Source: JBCBTD01 sp039818825 (GTDB taxonomy: Bacteria > Pseudomonadota > Alphaproteobacteria > Geminicoccales > Geminicoccaceae). From it: a stretch of 64,000 bases of DNA. The stretch covers positions 6,048-70,047 of the forward strand of contig JBCBTD010000016.1 of the NCBI GenBank assembly GCA_039818825.1, in the 5' to 3' direction. The notes beneath the pieces are model-generated. The model worked only from the letters and a program-made list of their open reading frames with translations, was not told the origin of the DNA and searched no databases. A program made the position numbers and the translations under genes. This document shows positions 33,878-43,738 of this stretch, one piece after another (the first letter of the stretch is position 1; the number at the start of each line of letters is the position of its first letter).

Positions 33878-34909
33878 TCAGCGAAGCGCAGCGACGGTGC
33901 TGCGCCGCACCGGGACCTTCGCCGGAACCAGCCGTTCGACGGCACGGATCAGCCGGTCCACGACATCGGCGTTCGGTGAATGCCCGGCGCCCGGAACGAG
34001 GTGCAGCCGGCTGCCGCCGATCGCGCGGTGAAGGGCGACCGCGGTCCGCGCCGGGCACACCAGATCGAGTTGGCCCTGGACGATCTCGACCGGAACCGCC
34101 CGCAAATCGGCCGCCGCCTCGAGCAACGGACGCTGCAAAAAGCACGAATGAGCGAAGTAGTGGGCTTCGAACAGCGAGTGCGTCAGCACGTAATGCTGAT
34201 CCGACAACTGCTCGTCGAGCATGGCATCGGTGACGACCAGGTCGCTGATCTTGTTTTCCCAGCGGGTCCAGGCGCGTAGGGAACGCCGCCGGCGGCCCGG
34301 CTCGGTGGCACACATCATCTCGTAATGCCCGGCGACGGGCTGTTTGCGGTGGGCGGCCGGCAACGGCTCCAAAAAACGCTCGTACTCGAGCGGAAACAGG
34401 CGCGCAGCGCCATCGGGGCCGAACGCCCAGGCGACCTCGGCCTCGGTGCCGGTGAACACACCCCACAGGACCAGCCCATCGACCCGCTGCGGCTTCGCCA
34501 GCGTGTAAGCGAGCCCGAGCGTCGAGCCCCAGGAACCGCCGAACACCAGCCAGCGATCGATCGCCAGATGCGCGCGCAGCCGGTCGATGTCTTCGACCAG
34601 GGCCGGCGTGGTGTTGGCCGCAAGCCGGCCGTGCGGCGTCGAGCGGCCGCAGCCCCGCTGGTCGAACTGAACGACACGAAATCGTTCCGGGTCGAAATAG
34701 CCGCGCTGCTTCGGTCGCGACCCGCTGCCCGGTCCACCGTGGAGCACGACCACCGGAATCCCTTGCGGGTTGCCGCTTTCCTCGTAGTGCAACACGTGGT
34801 CGTCACCCACCGCCAGCCAGCCCTGGCCGTACGGCTCACGATGACGGTGCGGTGCCAACCTGCGGCGGTGCATCACGTTCTCCATGGTGCCGTCAGAGTA
34901 TCGCACCAC
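33878..34909 (-). CDS. pip: Prolyl aminopeptidase (proline iminopeptidase)
   Basis: 343 residues; translation may start at MVRYSDG (34909) or MENVMHRRRL (34885). Alpha/beta-hydrolase signatures of Pip are HGGPGSGSRP, DQRGCGRSTPHG, the nucleophile elbow FGGSWGSTLGL, EIVQGQLDLVCP with the acid, and GAGHSPN with the His. It removes N-terminal proline from peptides. It ends 8 nt from the CBS gene, convergently. Confidence 0.92.
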   Translation of the reverse strand: MVRYSDGTMENVMHRRRLAPHRHREPYGQGWLAVGDDHVLHYEESGNPQGIPVVVLHGGPGSGSRPKQRGYFDPERFRVVQFDQRGCGRSTPHGRLAANTTPALVEDIDRLRAHLAIDRWLVFGGSWGSTLGLAYTLAKPQRVDGLVLWGVFTGTEAEVAWAFGPDGAARLFPLEYERFLEPLPAAHRKQPVAGHYEMMCATEPGRRRRSLRAWTRWENKISDLVVTDAMLDEQLSDQHYVLTHSLFEAHYFAHSCFLQRPLLEAAADLRAVPVEIVQGQLDLVCPARTAVALHRAIGGSRLHLVPGAGHSPNADVVDRLIRAVERLVPAKVPVRRSTVAALR

Positions 34910-34986
34910 CCCGTCGCTCGGTCTGCTACTCCTGGCCGCAGACTAAAGGCGAACCATATGCTCGTCGGATGGAAAGGACGATCGTC

Positions 34987-35547
34987 ATGCGTTGGCTCTG
35001 GATTCTGCTGATGGTGCCGTGGCTGGTGGCGGCAACGCCGAACAGCGGCTCGGCCGAGGGTGTGGCGGGCGTGGCGTTCCGCACGCTCGAAGGGCGGGAG
35101 CTGGCGCTGGGCGACTTGGCCGGCCGGCCATTGCTGATCGTCAATACCGCCAGCCGTTGTGGGTTCACCCCGCAATACGCGGCACTGCAGACGCTGTGGG
35201 AGCGCTACCGCGACCACGGGCTGGTCGTGATCGGGGTGCCGTCCAACGACTTCCGCCAGGAGCTGGCGACCAGCGATGCCATCAAGGAGTTCTGCGAAGT
35301 CAATTTCGGGATCGATTTCCCGATGACCGAAGCCGTACGCATTCGGGGGGTGGACCAGCACCCGTTCTTCGCCGTCGTGACCGACGACCTCGGTGCGAAC
35401 GCGCTGCCCCGTTGGAACTTCCACAAGTACCTGGTGGGTCGGGACGGGCAGGTCCGCGCGAGCTGGCCCTCGAGCGTCGTCCCGACCGGTCCGACGATCA
35501 CAGCGGCGATCGAGGCGGCGTTGGCGGAGGCGGTGCCCGGCAGCTGA
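34987..35547 (+). CDS. Exported glutathione peroxidase-family protein
   Basis: 186 residues from ATG 34987, where AAGGA is well spaced; the upstream ATG 34969 has no such site. The signal peptide MRWLWILLMVPWLVAATPNSGSA suggests a periplasmic protein. The peroxidatic residue is Cys58 (NTASRCGFTPQY), not selenocysteine; PSNDFRQE replaces the usual Gln motif and RWNFHKYLVG carries the tetrad Trp/Asn. It likely reduces lipid or hydrogen peroxides using thioredoxin-like donors. The cyclase gene begins 7 nt later. Confidence 0.9.
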   Translation: MRWLWILLMVPWLVAATPNSGSAEGVAGVAFRTLEGRELALGDLAGRPLLIVNTASRCGFTPQYAALQTLWERYRDHGLVVIGVPSNDFRQELATSDAIKEFCEVNFGIDFPMTEAVRIRGVDQHPFFAVVTDDLGANALPRWNFHKYLVGRDGQVRASWPSSVVPTGPTITAAIEAALAEAVPGS

Positions 35548-35554
35548 GCGGCAC

Positions 35555-37267
35555 GTGACCGCGCGCTGGGCGGAGGGGTTGGGCTCGCGTTTGCGGGCCT
35601 GGTCGGGTCTCGTGTTGTTCGCCTACGTCACCTGCCACCTGATCAATCACGCGCTCGGCTTGATCTCGCTCGATGCGATGGTGGCGGCGAAAAACTGGGC
35701 GTTCGTCGTCTGGCACAGTCAGCTCGGTGCGACCGCCGTGCTCGTCGCCTTGATCGTCCACGCCGGGCTGGCCCTCTGGCAGCTGGCGACCCGGCCGGCC
35801 TTGCGCCTGGCCGGGTGGCAATGGGTGCAGCTGGCATTGGGGCTCTTGCTCACCATCGTGCTCGCCGAACACCTCGCCGGAACGGTCATGCTGGAGGCGC
35901 GCACCGAGACCAGGGTGACCTACGAACTGGTGCTCCTGGCGATCTGGCCGGAGAAGGCGCTGATCTACGCGGCGTTTCTGTTGGCGGTGTGGGTCCATGG
36001 CTGCATCGGCCTGCATCACTGGTGGCGGCTCGACCGGCGATACCGCCTGGCGCAGACGCCGCTGCTGGCGTTCGCGGTGGCCGTGCCGGCATTGGCGATC
36101 GGCGGGATGGTTGCAGCGGCTCGCGACGCCGCCGCGCGAGCCCCCGTGGAAGCGCCCGCTTGGGCGGCGGCCTACGAGTGGGGCGATCTCGAGGCGACCC
36201 GCACCCTGGTCGCCGAGGGTCGGACCACGGTATTGGCGTTCGTTTTCGGCGGGTTGGCGCTGGCCCTGCTTTGGCGGCTCGGTCGGGCGATCCTGCGTCG
36301 GCGCAACGAGGTCGTCATTACCTACCCGTTCGACCATCGCGTCCGCGCCCAACGCGGCCTGACCTTGCTGGAAATCAGCCGCGAGGCCGGGATCCCTCAT
36401 GCCGCGGTCTGCGGCGGACGGGCACGCTGCTCGACCTGCCGCGTGCGGGTGACGCGCGGGCGCGAAACCCTGCCGCCGCCCGCCGGCCCGGAGGCGCGGC
36501 TGCTGGCGCGACTTGGCCATCCCGAAGCCGTCCGCCTTGCCTGCCAGCTTCGCCCGACCCAGCCGCTGGCCGTGGTACCGATCGTGCCGCCGGCCGTGGC
36601 ACTCGCGGACGCCCGCAGCGACGCCGATCCCGGCTTGGGCCGCGAGCGGGAAGTGGTCGTCCTGTTCGCCGATCTGCGCGGTTTCACGCAACTGAGCGAA
36701 CAGCGCCTGCCCTACGACGTGGTCTATCTACTCAATCAGTATTTTCGTGCGATGGGCGAGGTGATCGAGCACGGAAGCGGCCACGTCGACAAGTTCTTGG
36801 GCGACGGCTTGATGGCCCTGTTCGGCTTGCGCACGGAACCCACCGCTGCTGCGACCTCCGCTCTGCGCGTCGCGGGCGAAATGGCCGTGCGCCTACGGCG
36901 GCTCAACGACGATCTCGCGGCCGAACTCGAAAGCCCGCTCCGGATTGCGATGGGTATGCACCAGGGGGCCGCGATCGTCGGCGAGATGGGTCACGGGCGG
37001 GCCCGGCAGCTGACCGCCGTCGGCGACACCGTCAACGTCGCAAGTCGCTTGGAGACCTTGGCCAAGAGCCACGACGTGCAGTTGGCCGTCAGCGAGGTGG
37101 TCGTCGAGCGCGCCGGCCTGACCGCCGGCGAGCCGATGTTCGTCGATCTGCGAGGGCGAACGGCGGTACTGGGCGTTCATCTCGTCGACGATGCCGCGAT
37201 CTTGAGCGCCGACCGGCACGACACCCCAACCATTGGTAGCGACGCAGCGCCCAAAGCTCACGCTTGA
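35555..37267 (+). CDS. Class III nucleotide cyclase with heme-type membrane anchor and [2Fe-2S] domain
   Basis: 570 residues from GTG 35555. About six hydrophobic helices (17-240) carry His28, His32, His54, His69, His106, His148, His154 and His155, a pattern suited to heme b ligation as in the di-heme anchor reported for a rhizobial CyaC. A ferredoxin domain (about 250-345) has Cys286, Cys292, Cys295 and Cys330 in adrenodoxin-like spacing. The cyclase domain (about 365-550) has metal Asp373 (LFADLRGFTQLSE) and Asp417 (DKFLGDGLMALFG). It probably makes cAMP in response to quinone-pool redox state. It is likely co-transcribed with the peroxidase. Confidence 0.87.
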   Translation: MTARWAEGLGSRLRAWSGLVLFAYVTCHLINHALGLISLDAMVAAKNWAFVVWHSQLGATAVLVALIVHAGLALWQLATRPALRLAGWQWVQLALGLLLTIVLAEHLAGTVMLEARTETRVTYELVLLAIWPEKALIYAAFLLAVWVHGCIGLHHWWRLDRRYRLAQTPLLAFAVAVPALAIGGMVAAARDAAARAPVEAPAWAAAYEWGDLEATRTLVAEGRTTVLAFVFGGLALALLWRLGRAILRRRNEVVITYPFDHRVRAQRGLTLLEISREAGIPHAAVCGGRARCSTCRVRVTRGRETLPPPAGPEARLLARLGHPEAVRLACQLRPTQPLAVVPIVPPAVALADARSDADPGLGREREVVVLFADLRGFTQLSEQRLPYDVVYLLNQYFRAMGEVIEHGSGHVDKFLGDGLMALFGLRTEPTAAATSALRVAGEMAVRLRRLNDDLAAELESPLRIAMGMHQGAAIVGEMGHGRARQLTAVGDTVNVASRLETLAKSHDVQLAVSEVVVERAGLTAGEPMFVDLRGRTAVLGVHLVDDAAILSADRHDTPTIGSDAAPKAHA

Positions 37268-37357
37268 CGATGCTGCTGCTCAAAGCGCGGGCAGCCCCTG
37301 CCGTTCCGCGGGGCGCTCGGGCTCGGCATCGGCCGCGTGACGCGGCGGCGTGCGACC

Positions 37358-37374
37358 CTGGCACGCGCATTGCT
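37358..37374 (+). promoter_or_regulatory. Sigma-54 (-24/-12) promoter of the urease operon
   Basis: CTGGCACGCGCATTGCT matches every position of YTGGCACGNNNNTTGCW, with the GG and GC doublets exactly 10 nt apart. Predicted transcription start is near 37385, about 50 nt before ureD. RpoN/NtrC control of urease under nitrogen limitation is known in other proteobacteria; no obvious NtrC site was spotted in the short upstream gap. Confidence 0.82.
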
Positions 37375-37436
37375 CATCACGTGCTCAGGGACGCTCGAAC
37401 GTTGCGCGGCAAGCTGCGCTACCAATGTAGGACATC

Positions 37437-38309
37437 ATGGCTCTGCGCCCGGAACCCGCGATCGCTACTCGGTCGTCTCGACCGCTCCGCCTCCAGCGGG
37501 CGGCGGGTCGGGTGGAGGTCGGGTGGCGACGGCGCGACGGTGCAACGGTCATCGAACGACTGTTCCAGTCCGGTTCCTCCAAGGCGCGTTGCCCGCGCGA
37601 TCCCGATCGTGGTTGCCCGGACGTCGCGTTGCTCAACACCGCCGGCGGGCTGACCGGAGGCGATCGTCAGGACACGCTGGTCCGTTGGGCGCCCGACACC
37701 TGCGCCGGCGCCACGACACAGGCCGCCGAGCGGGTCTATCGCTCGGCCGGCGGCAAGGCCCGGGTCACCACGGCACTGGACGTCGGCGACCGCGCTTTCG
37801 CCGAATGGCTGCCGCAGGAAACCATCCTGTTCGAGAGCGCCGCACTCGACCGTGGCTTGCTCCTGGGACTGACGGGCAGCGGCCAGGCGCTGGCGCTCGA
37901 AACGCTCGTCTTCGGCCGCACCGCCATGGGCGAGCGCCTGGCTCGCGTCGACCTCAGCGACCGGATCGAGATCCGCCGCGACGGCCAGCTCCAGTGGCTC
38001 GACGTCACCCGGCTGGCGACACCCGCCGACACGGTCCTCCTCGGAGGGGCGCTCGGCGGCGGCAGTCTCGCCGTGGCGACGTTGATCTATGCGGCACCGG
38101 ACGCGCCGGCGTTGCTCCCGGCGCTTCGCACCTGCCTCGACGGTATCGCCGTCCCCGCTGCGGCGACGGCGCTCGACGGGTTGGTCGTCATGCGCTTTCA
38201 TCATTCTGACACGGCGAGCCTGCGGCGGTCGCTGGTGCAGGTCGTCGGACGCGTGCGCGCGACCGTCGCAGCACTGCCGCCCCGGTTGCCGCGCTTGTGG
38301 CACAGTTGA
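37437..38309 (+). CDS. ureD: Urease accessory protein UreD
   Basis: 290 residues. UreD/UreH motifs LLNTAGGLTGGDRQDT, YRSAGGKARVTTALDVGDRAFAEWLPQETILFESAAL and RIEIRRDGQLQWLD are present. UreD scaffolds the UreD-UreF-UreG complex on the apo-urease for nickel insertion. It is first in the operon, 10 nt before ureA. Confidence 0.93.
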   Translation: MALRPEPAIATRSSRPLRLQRAAGRVEVGWRRRDGATVIERLFQSGSSKARCPRDPDRGCPDVALLNTAGGLTGGDRQDTLVRWAPDTCAGATTQAAERVYRSAGGKARVTTALDVGDRAFAEWLPQETILFESAALDRGLLLGLTGSGQALALETLVFGRTAMGERLARVDLSDRIEIRRDGQLQWLDVTRLATPADTVLLGGALGGGSLAVATLIYAAPDAPALLPALRTCLDGIAVPAAATALDGLVVMRFHHSDTASLRRSLVQVVGRVRATVAALPPRLPRLWHS

Positions 38310-38319
38310 GGAGGCCGCC

Positions 38320-38622
38320 TTGCTGCTGACCCCCCGCGAGAAGGACAAGTTGCTGATCGCCACCGCGGCCATGGTCGCGCGCCGGCGATTGGAGCGCGGC
38401 GTCAAGCTCAACTACCCGGAAGCGGTCGCCCTCATCACGGACTTCGTCGTCGAAGGTGCCCGCGACGGCCGCAGCGTCGCCGACCTGATGGAAGCGGGCG
38501 CCCACGTCGTCGACCGCAGCCAAGTCATGGGCGGCATTGCCGAGATGATCCCGGAAGTGCAGGTCGAGGCGACGTTTCCGGACGGGACCAAGCTGGTGAC
38601 GGTACATGACCCCATCCGCTGA
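38320..38622 (+). CDS. ureA: Urease gamma subunit
   Basis: Exactly 100 residues, the standard length, from a TTG at 38320 with GAGG upstream. The sequence LLLTPREKDKLLIATAAMVA through VEATFPDGTKLVTVHDPIR is strongly conserved, including LNYPEAVALI and EMIPEVQVEATFPDGTKLV. It is a structural subunit of urease. It overlaps the GNAT gene by 17 nt. Confidence 0.97.
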   Translation: MLLTPREKDKLLIATAAMVARRRLERGVKLNYPEAVALITDFVVEGARDGRSVADLMEAGAHVVDRSQVMGGIAEMIPEVQVEATFPDGTKLVTVHDPIR

Positions 38623-39154
38623 CGCCCTGGTGGTCGAGGCCGCCGCTGCCGCGTCGTGGCGCCGCCACGAGACGGGCATGCTCGACCTGCTCCAGGACGC
38701 CGTCGACGGCGATGCGTCGCTCGGGTTCCTGGCACCTTTGGACCGCGACGGTGTCCGCACCCACTGGTGTCTTCCGGTCGGTGAGGGGCTGGAGCGCGGC
38801 ACCCATCGCGCCTGGCTGGCGTTCGCCGACGAGGAGCTGATCGGCGCCGTGGTCCTTGCTTTGGTCGGCAAAGAGAATGCGCCGCATCGGGCCATGGTCC
38901 AGAAGCTGGCGGTCCACCGCAAAGCGCGGCGGCGTGGCGTCGGAGCCGCGCTGATGCGCGCACTGGAGACCGACGCCAAGCGCGCGGGACGTTGGCTCCT
39001 GGAACTCGATACCGACGACGGCTCGGCCGCGGTCGCGTTCTACCGCCGCCTCGGCTGGCAGGACGTCGGCGTCATCCCCGACTACTCGCTCAGCCCGCAC
39101 GGCGTGCTCAAGGGCACGCGGTTCTTCTACCGCAAACTCGAGGAATCGGCATGA
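38606..39154 (+). CDS. GNAT-family acetyltransferase embedded in the urease operon
   Basis: 182 residues with the GNAT acetyl-CoA motif VQKLAVHRKARRRGVGAALMRALE (about 97-120) and ELDTDDGSAAVAFYRRLGWQDVGVIPDYSL toward the C-terminus. It overlaps ureA by 17 nt and ureB by 4 nt, so it is translated with the urease subunits. GNAT genes in urease operons occur in some alphaproteobacteria, but the substrate is unknown to me; acetylation of a urease component or of an amine is speculative. Confidence 0.88.
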   Translation: MTPSADALVVEAAAAASWRRHETGMLDLLQDAVDGDASLGFLAPLDRDGVRTHWCLPVGEGLERGTHRAWLAFADEELIGAVVLALVGKENAPHRAMVQKLAVHRKARRRGVGAALMRALETDAKRAGRWLLELDTDDGSAAVAFYRRLGWQDVGVIPDYSLSPHGVLKGTRFFYRKLEESA

Positions 39155-39456
39155 TCCCTGGGGAACTCCTGGCCGCCGCCGGCGAACTGGTCCTCAACGA
39201 CGGCCAGCCGACGGTCACCTTGGACGTGGCCAATGCCGGCGACCGGCCGGTGCAGGTCGGCTCGCACTACCACTTCTTCGAGACCAACACCGCGTTGACC
39301 TTCGACCGGGACCAGACACGCGGCATGCGCCTCGACATTCCCGCCGGCACGGCGGTGCGCTTCGAGCCGGGTCAAACGCGGCGCGTTACCCTGGTGCCGT
39401 TCGGCGGCGCCCGGAAGGTGTTCGGCTTCAACCAGTTGGTGATGGGCGCGCTTTGA
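39151..39456 (+). CDS. ureB: Urease beta subunit
   Basis: 101 residues from ATG 39151 (MIPGELLAAAGELVLNDG). The conserved segments NAGDRPVQVGSHYHFFETN, GMRLDIPAGTAVRFEPGQTRRV and FGFNQLVMG are typical of UreB. It is a structural subunit, separate from gamma as in most bacteria. ureC starts 28 nt later. Confidence 0.97.
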   Translation: MIPGELLAAAGELVLNDGQPTVTLDVANAGDRPVQVGSHYHFFETNTALTFDRDQTRGMRLDIPAGTAVRFEPGQTRRVTLVPFGGARKVFGFNQLVMGAL

Positions 39457-39484
39457 GCGCGGTGATCGCGAGGGAGACCACCCG

Positions 39485-41193
<1,709 letters not shown>

Positions 41194-41197
<4 letters not shown>

Positions 41198-41694
41198 CCG
41201 ACCGCGCACACGCGGTGGTCGACCGGGCGCAGGTCGCCGCGGCGCGGGTAGTCGACAGGGTGACGCTCGATCTGGATGCCCGGCGGAAGCGGCGTCACGT
41301 CGTCACCACGACGGGCGGGCGACGGTTGCTGGTCGATCTCGCCTCCGTGCCACAGCTTGCGAACGGCGACGCGCTGGCACTCGACGACGGCGGGCTGGTG
41401 GTCGTCGACGCCGAGCCCGAGGCGCTGGTCGAGGTCACCACCGAGGACCCACAGCACTTCGCCGTGGTCGCCTGGCACCTCGGCAACCGCCATCTGCCGG
41501 TGCAGTTCGGCGGCGACCGGCTCAGGCTTCGCCGCGACCACGTGATCGAGGCGATGCTCGTGCGGCTCGGCGCGCGGCTGGTGCCGGTCGACGCACCGTT
41601 CGATCCGGAGCCGGGTGCTTACGATCACGGCCCTGACGACCACAAGCCCGGCGACCACAGCAATGCGGGAGGGCACGCCCATGGCCACGGCTGA
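41194..41694 (+). CDS. ureE: Urease nickel chaperone UreE
   Basis: 166 residues from a TTG overlapping the ureC stop. The peptide-binding N-domain and metal-binding domain (VVAWHLGNRHLPVQF) are followed by a His-rich tail (YDHGPDDHKPGDHSN, GGHAHGHG) for nickel storage. It delivers Ni to UreG/UreD-F. The 3' end overlaps ureF by 14 nt. Confidence 0.95.
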
Positions 41695-42357
41695 ACGCGC
41701 GCTCTACCGGCTGATGGCCTGGCTCTCGCCCAGCTTCCCGGTCGGCTCGTATACCTACAGCCATGGTCTGGAAACGGCGGTCGAGGACGGGCTGGTCGCC
41801 AACCGTGCCGACCTGCAGGCTTGGGTCGAGGACCTCGTCAGCTGGGGCAGTGCCCGCAACGATGCCGTGCTGCTCACCGCCGCCTGGCAGGCTGCCTGTG
41901 CCGAGGATGGCGACCGCTGCGCCCAGGTGCGGGAGATGGCAGCAGCGCTCCATGCCACCGCCGAACTGCGCCTGGAGAGCACGCAGCAAGGTGCCGCGTT
42001 CCGCGACGCCGTACGTCGCTCGTGGCCGGCGCCCGGTGTCGAAAGGCTGGGCGGTGCGATGCCGCTGGCCTACCCGGTCGCGGTCGGCGTGACCGCCGCG
42101 GCCCACGGGGTGCCCCTGCGGCCCACCCTCCACGCCTATCTCCATGCCTTCGCCGCCAACCTGGTCTCGGCTGGTGTTCGCTTGGTGCCGCTCGGCCAGA
42201 CCGACGGCCAGCGGGTGCTCGCGGCCGTCGAGACAACCGTCGCCGAGACGGCGTCGTTCGCCGAGACGGCGACCCTCGACGACCTCGGCACCTTCAGCAT
42301 CGTCGCCGATCTCTGCTCGATGCGCCACGAGACCCAGTACACGAGGCTGTTCCGCTC

Positions 42358-42361
<4 letters not shown>
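41681..42361 (+). CDS. ureF: Urease accessory protein UreF
   Basis: 226 residues from ATG 41681 (MATAERALYRLMAWLSPSFPVGSYTYS); an upstream in-frame ATG at 41663 is possible. UreF signatures SPSFPVGSYTYSHGLE, AAHGVPLRPTLHAYLHAFAANLVSAGVRLVPLGQTDGQ and DLCSMRHETQYTRLFRS are present. UreF gates UreG GTPase activity in the maturation complex. ATGA overlap with ureG. Confidence 0.95.
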
Positions 42362-42967
<606 letters not shown>

Positions 42968-42975
<8 letters not shown>

Positions 42976-43738
42976 GATCGCCCTGGAGGCGCACGACATC
43001 CACAAGCAGTTCGGCGCGGTCGAGGTCCTCCGAGGGATCTCACTGACCGCACACCAGGGCGACGTGATCGCCATGCTCGGCGCGTCGGGGTCGGGCAAGA
43101 GCACCTTCCTCCGTTGCGTCAACCTGCTGGAGCAACCCAACCGTGGCCGGATCGTCGTCGCCGGCGAAGAACTGCGGCTGAGGATGAGCGCCGGTGCGTT
43201 GGAAGCCGTCGACCGCCGCCAGCTGGAGCGACTGCGCACCAGGCTCGGCTTCGTGTTCCAGCAGTTCAATCTCTGGTCACATCTGACGATCCTGGAGAAC
43301 GTCATCGAAGCGCCGGTGCACGTCCTGGGCCGCAGCCGCAAGGAAGCCCTGGACGAGGCCGAAGCGCTGCTCGAAAAAGTCGGTATCCATGCCCGCAAGG
43401 ACGCCTACCCGGCGCACGTCTCGGGCGGTCAGCAACAGCGCGCAGCGATCGCGCGGGCGCTGGCGATGAACCCGGCGGTGATGCTGTTCGACGAGCCGAC
43501 TTCGGCGCTGGACCCGGAGCTGGTCGGCGAAGTCTTGCGGGTGATGCGCGATCTCGCCGACGAGGGCCGCACGATGGTCGTCGTCACCCACGAGATGGCC
43601 TTTGCCCGCGAGGTCTCCGATCGGGTGATCTTCCTTCACCACGGCCGTATCGAAGAGGACGGCGCGCCCGCCGAGGTGTTCGAGAACCCTGCGTCGGAGC
43701 GCTTTCGTCAGTTCATTCAGCAGACAAAGCGGCAATAG
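42968..43738 (+). CDS. ABC transporter ATP-binding protein, polar amino-acid type
   Basis: 256 residues from ATG 42968. Walker A GASGSGKSTFLRCVNLLE, Q-loop FVFQQFNLWSHLT, signature HVSGGQQQRAAIARALA, Walker B AVMLFDEPTSALD and switch His VVTHEM are all intact. It is HisP/GlnQ-like, including the family's AGEELRL insertion. It is coupled to ureG, but no permease or binding protein lies nearby. Its last 26 nt overlap the GH65 gene on the other strand. Confidence 0.9.
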
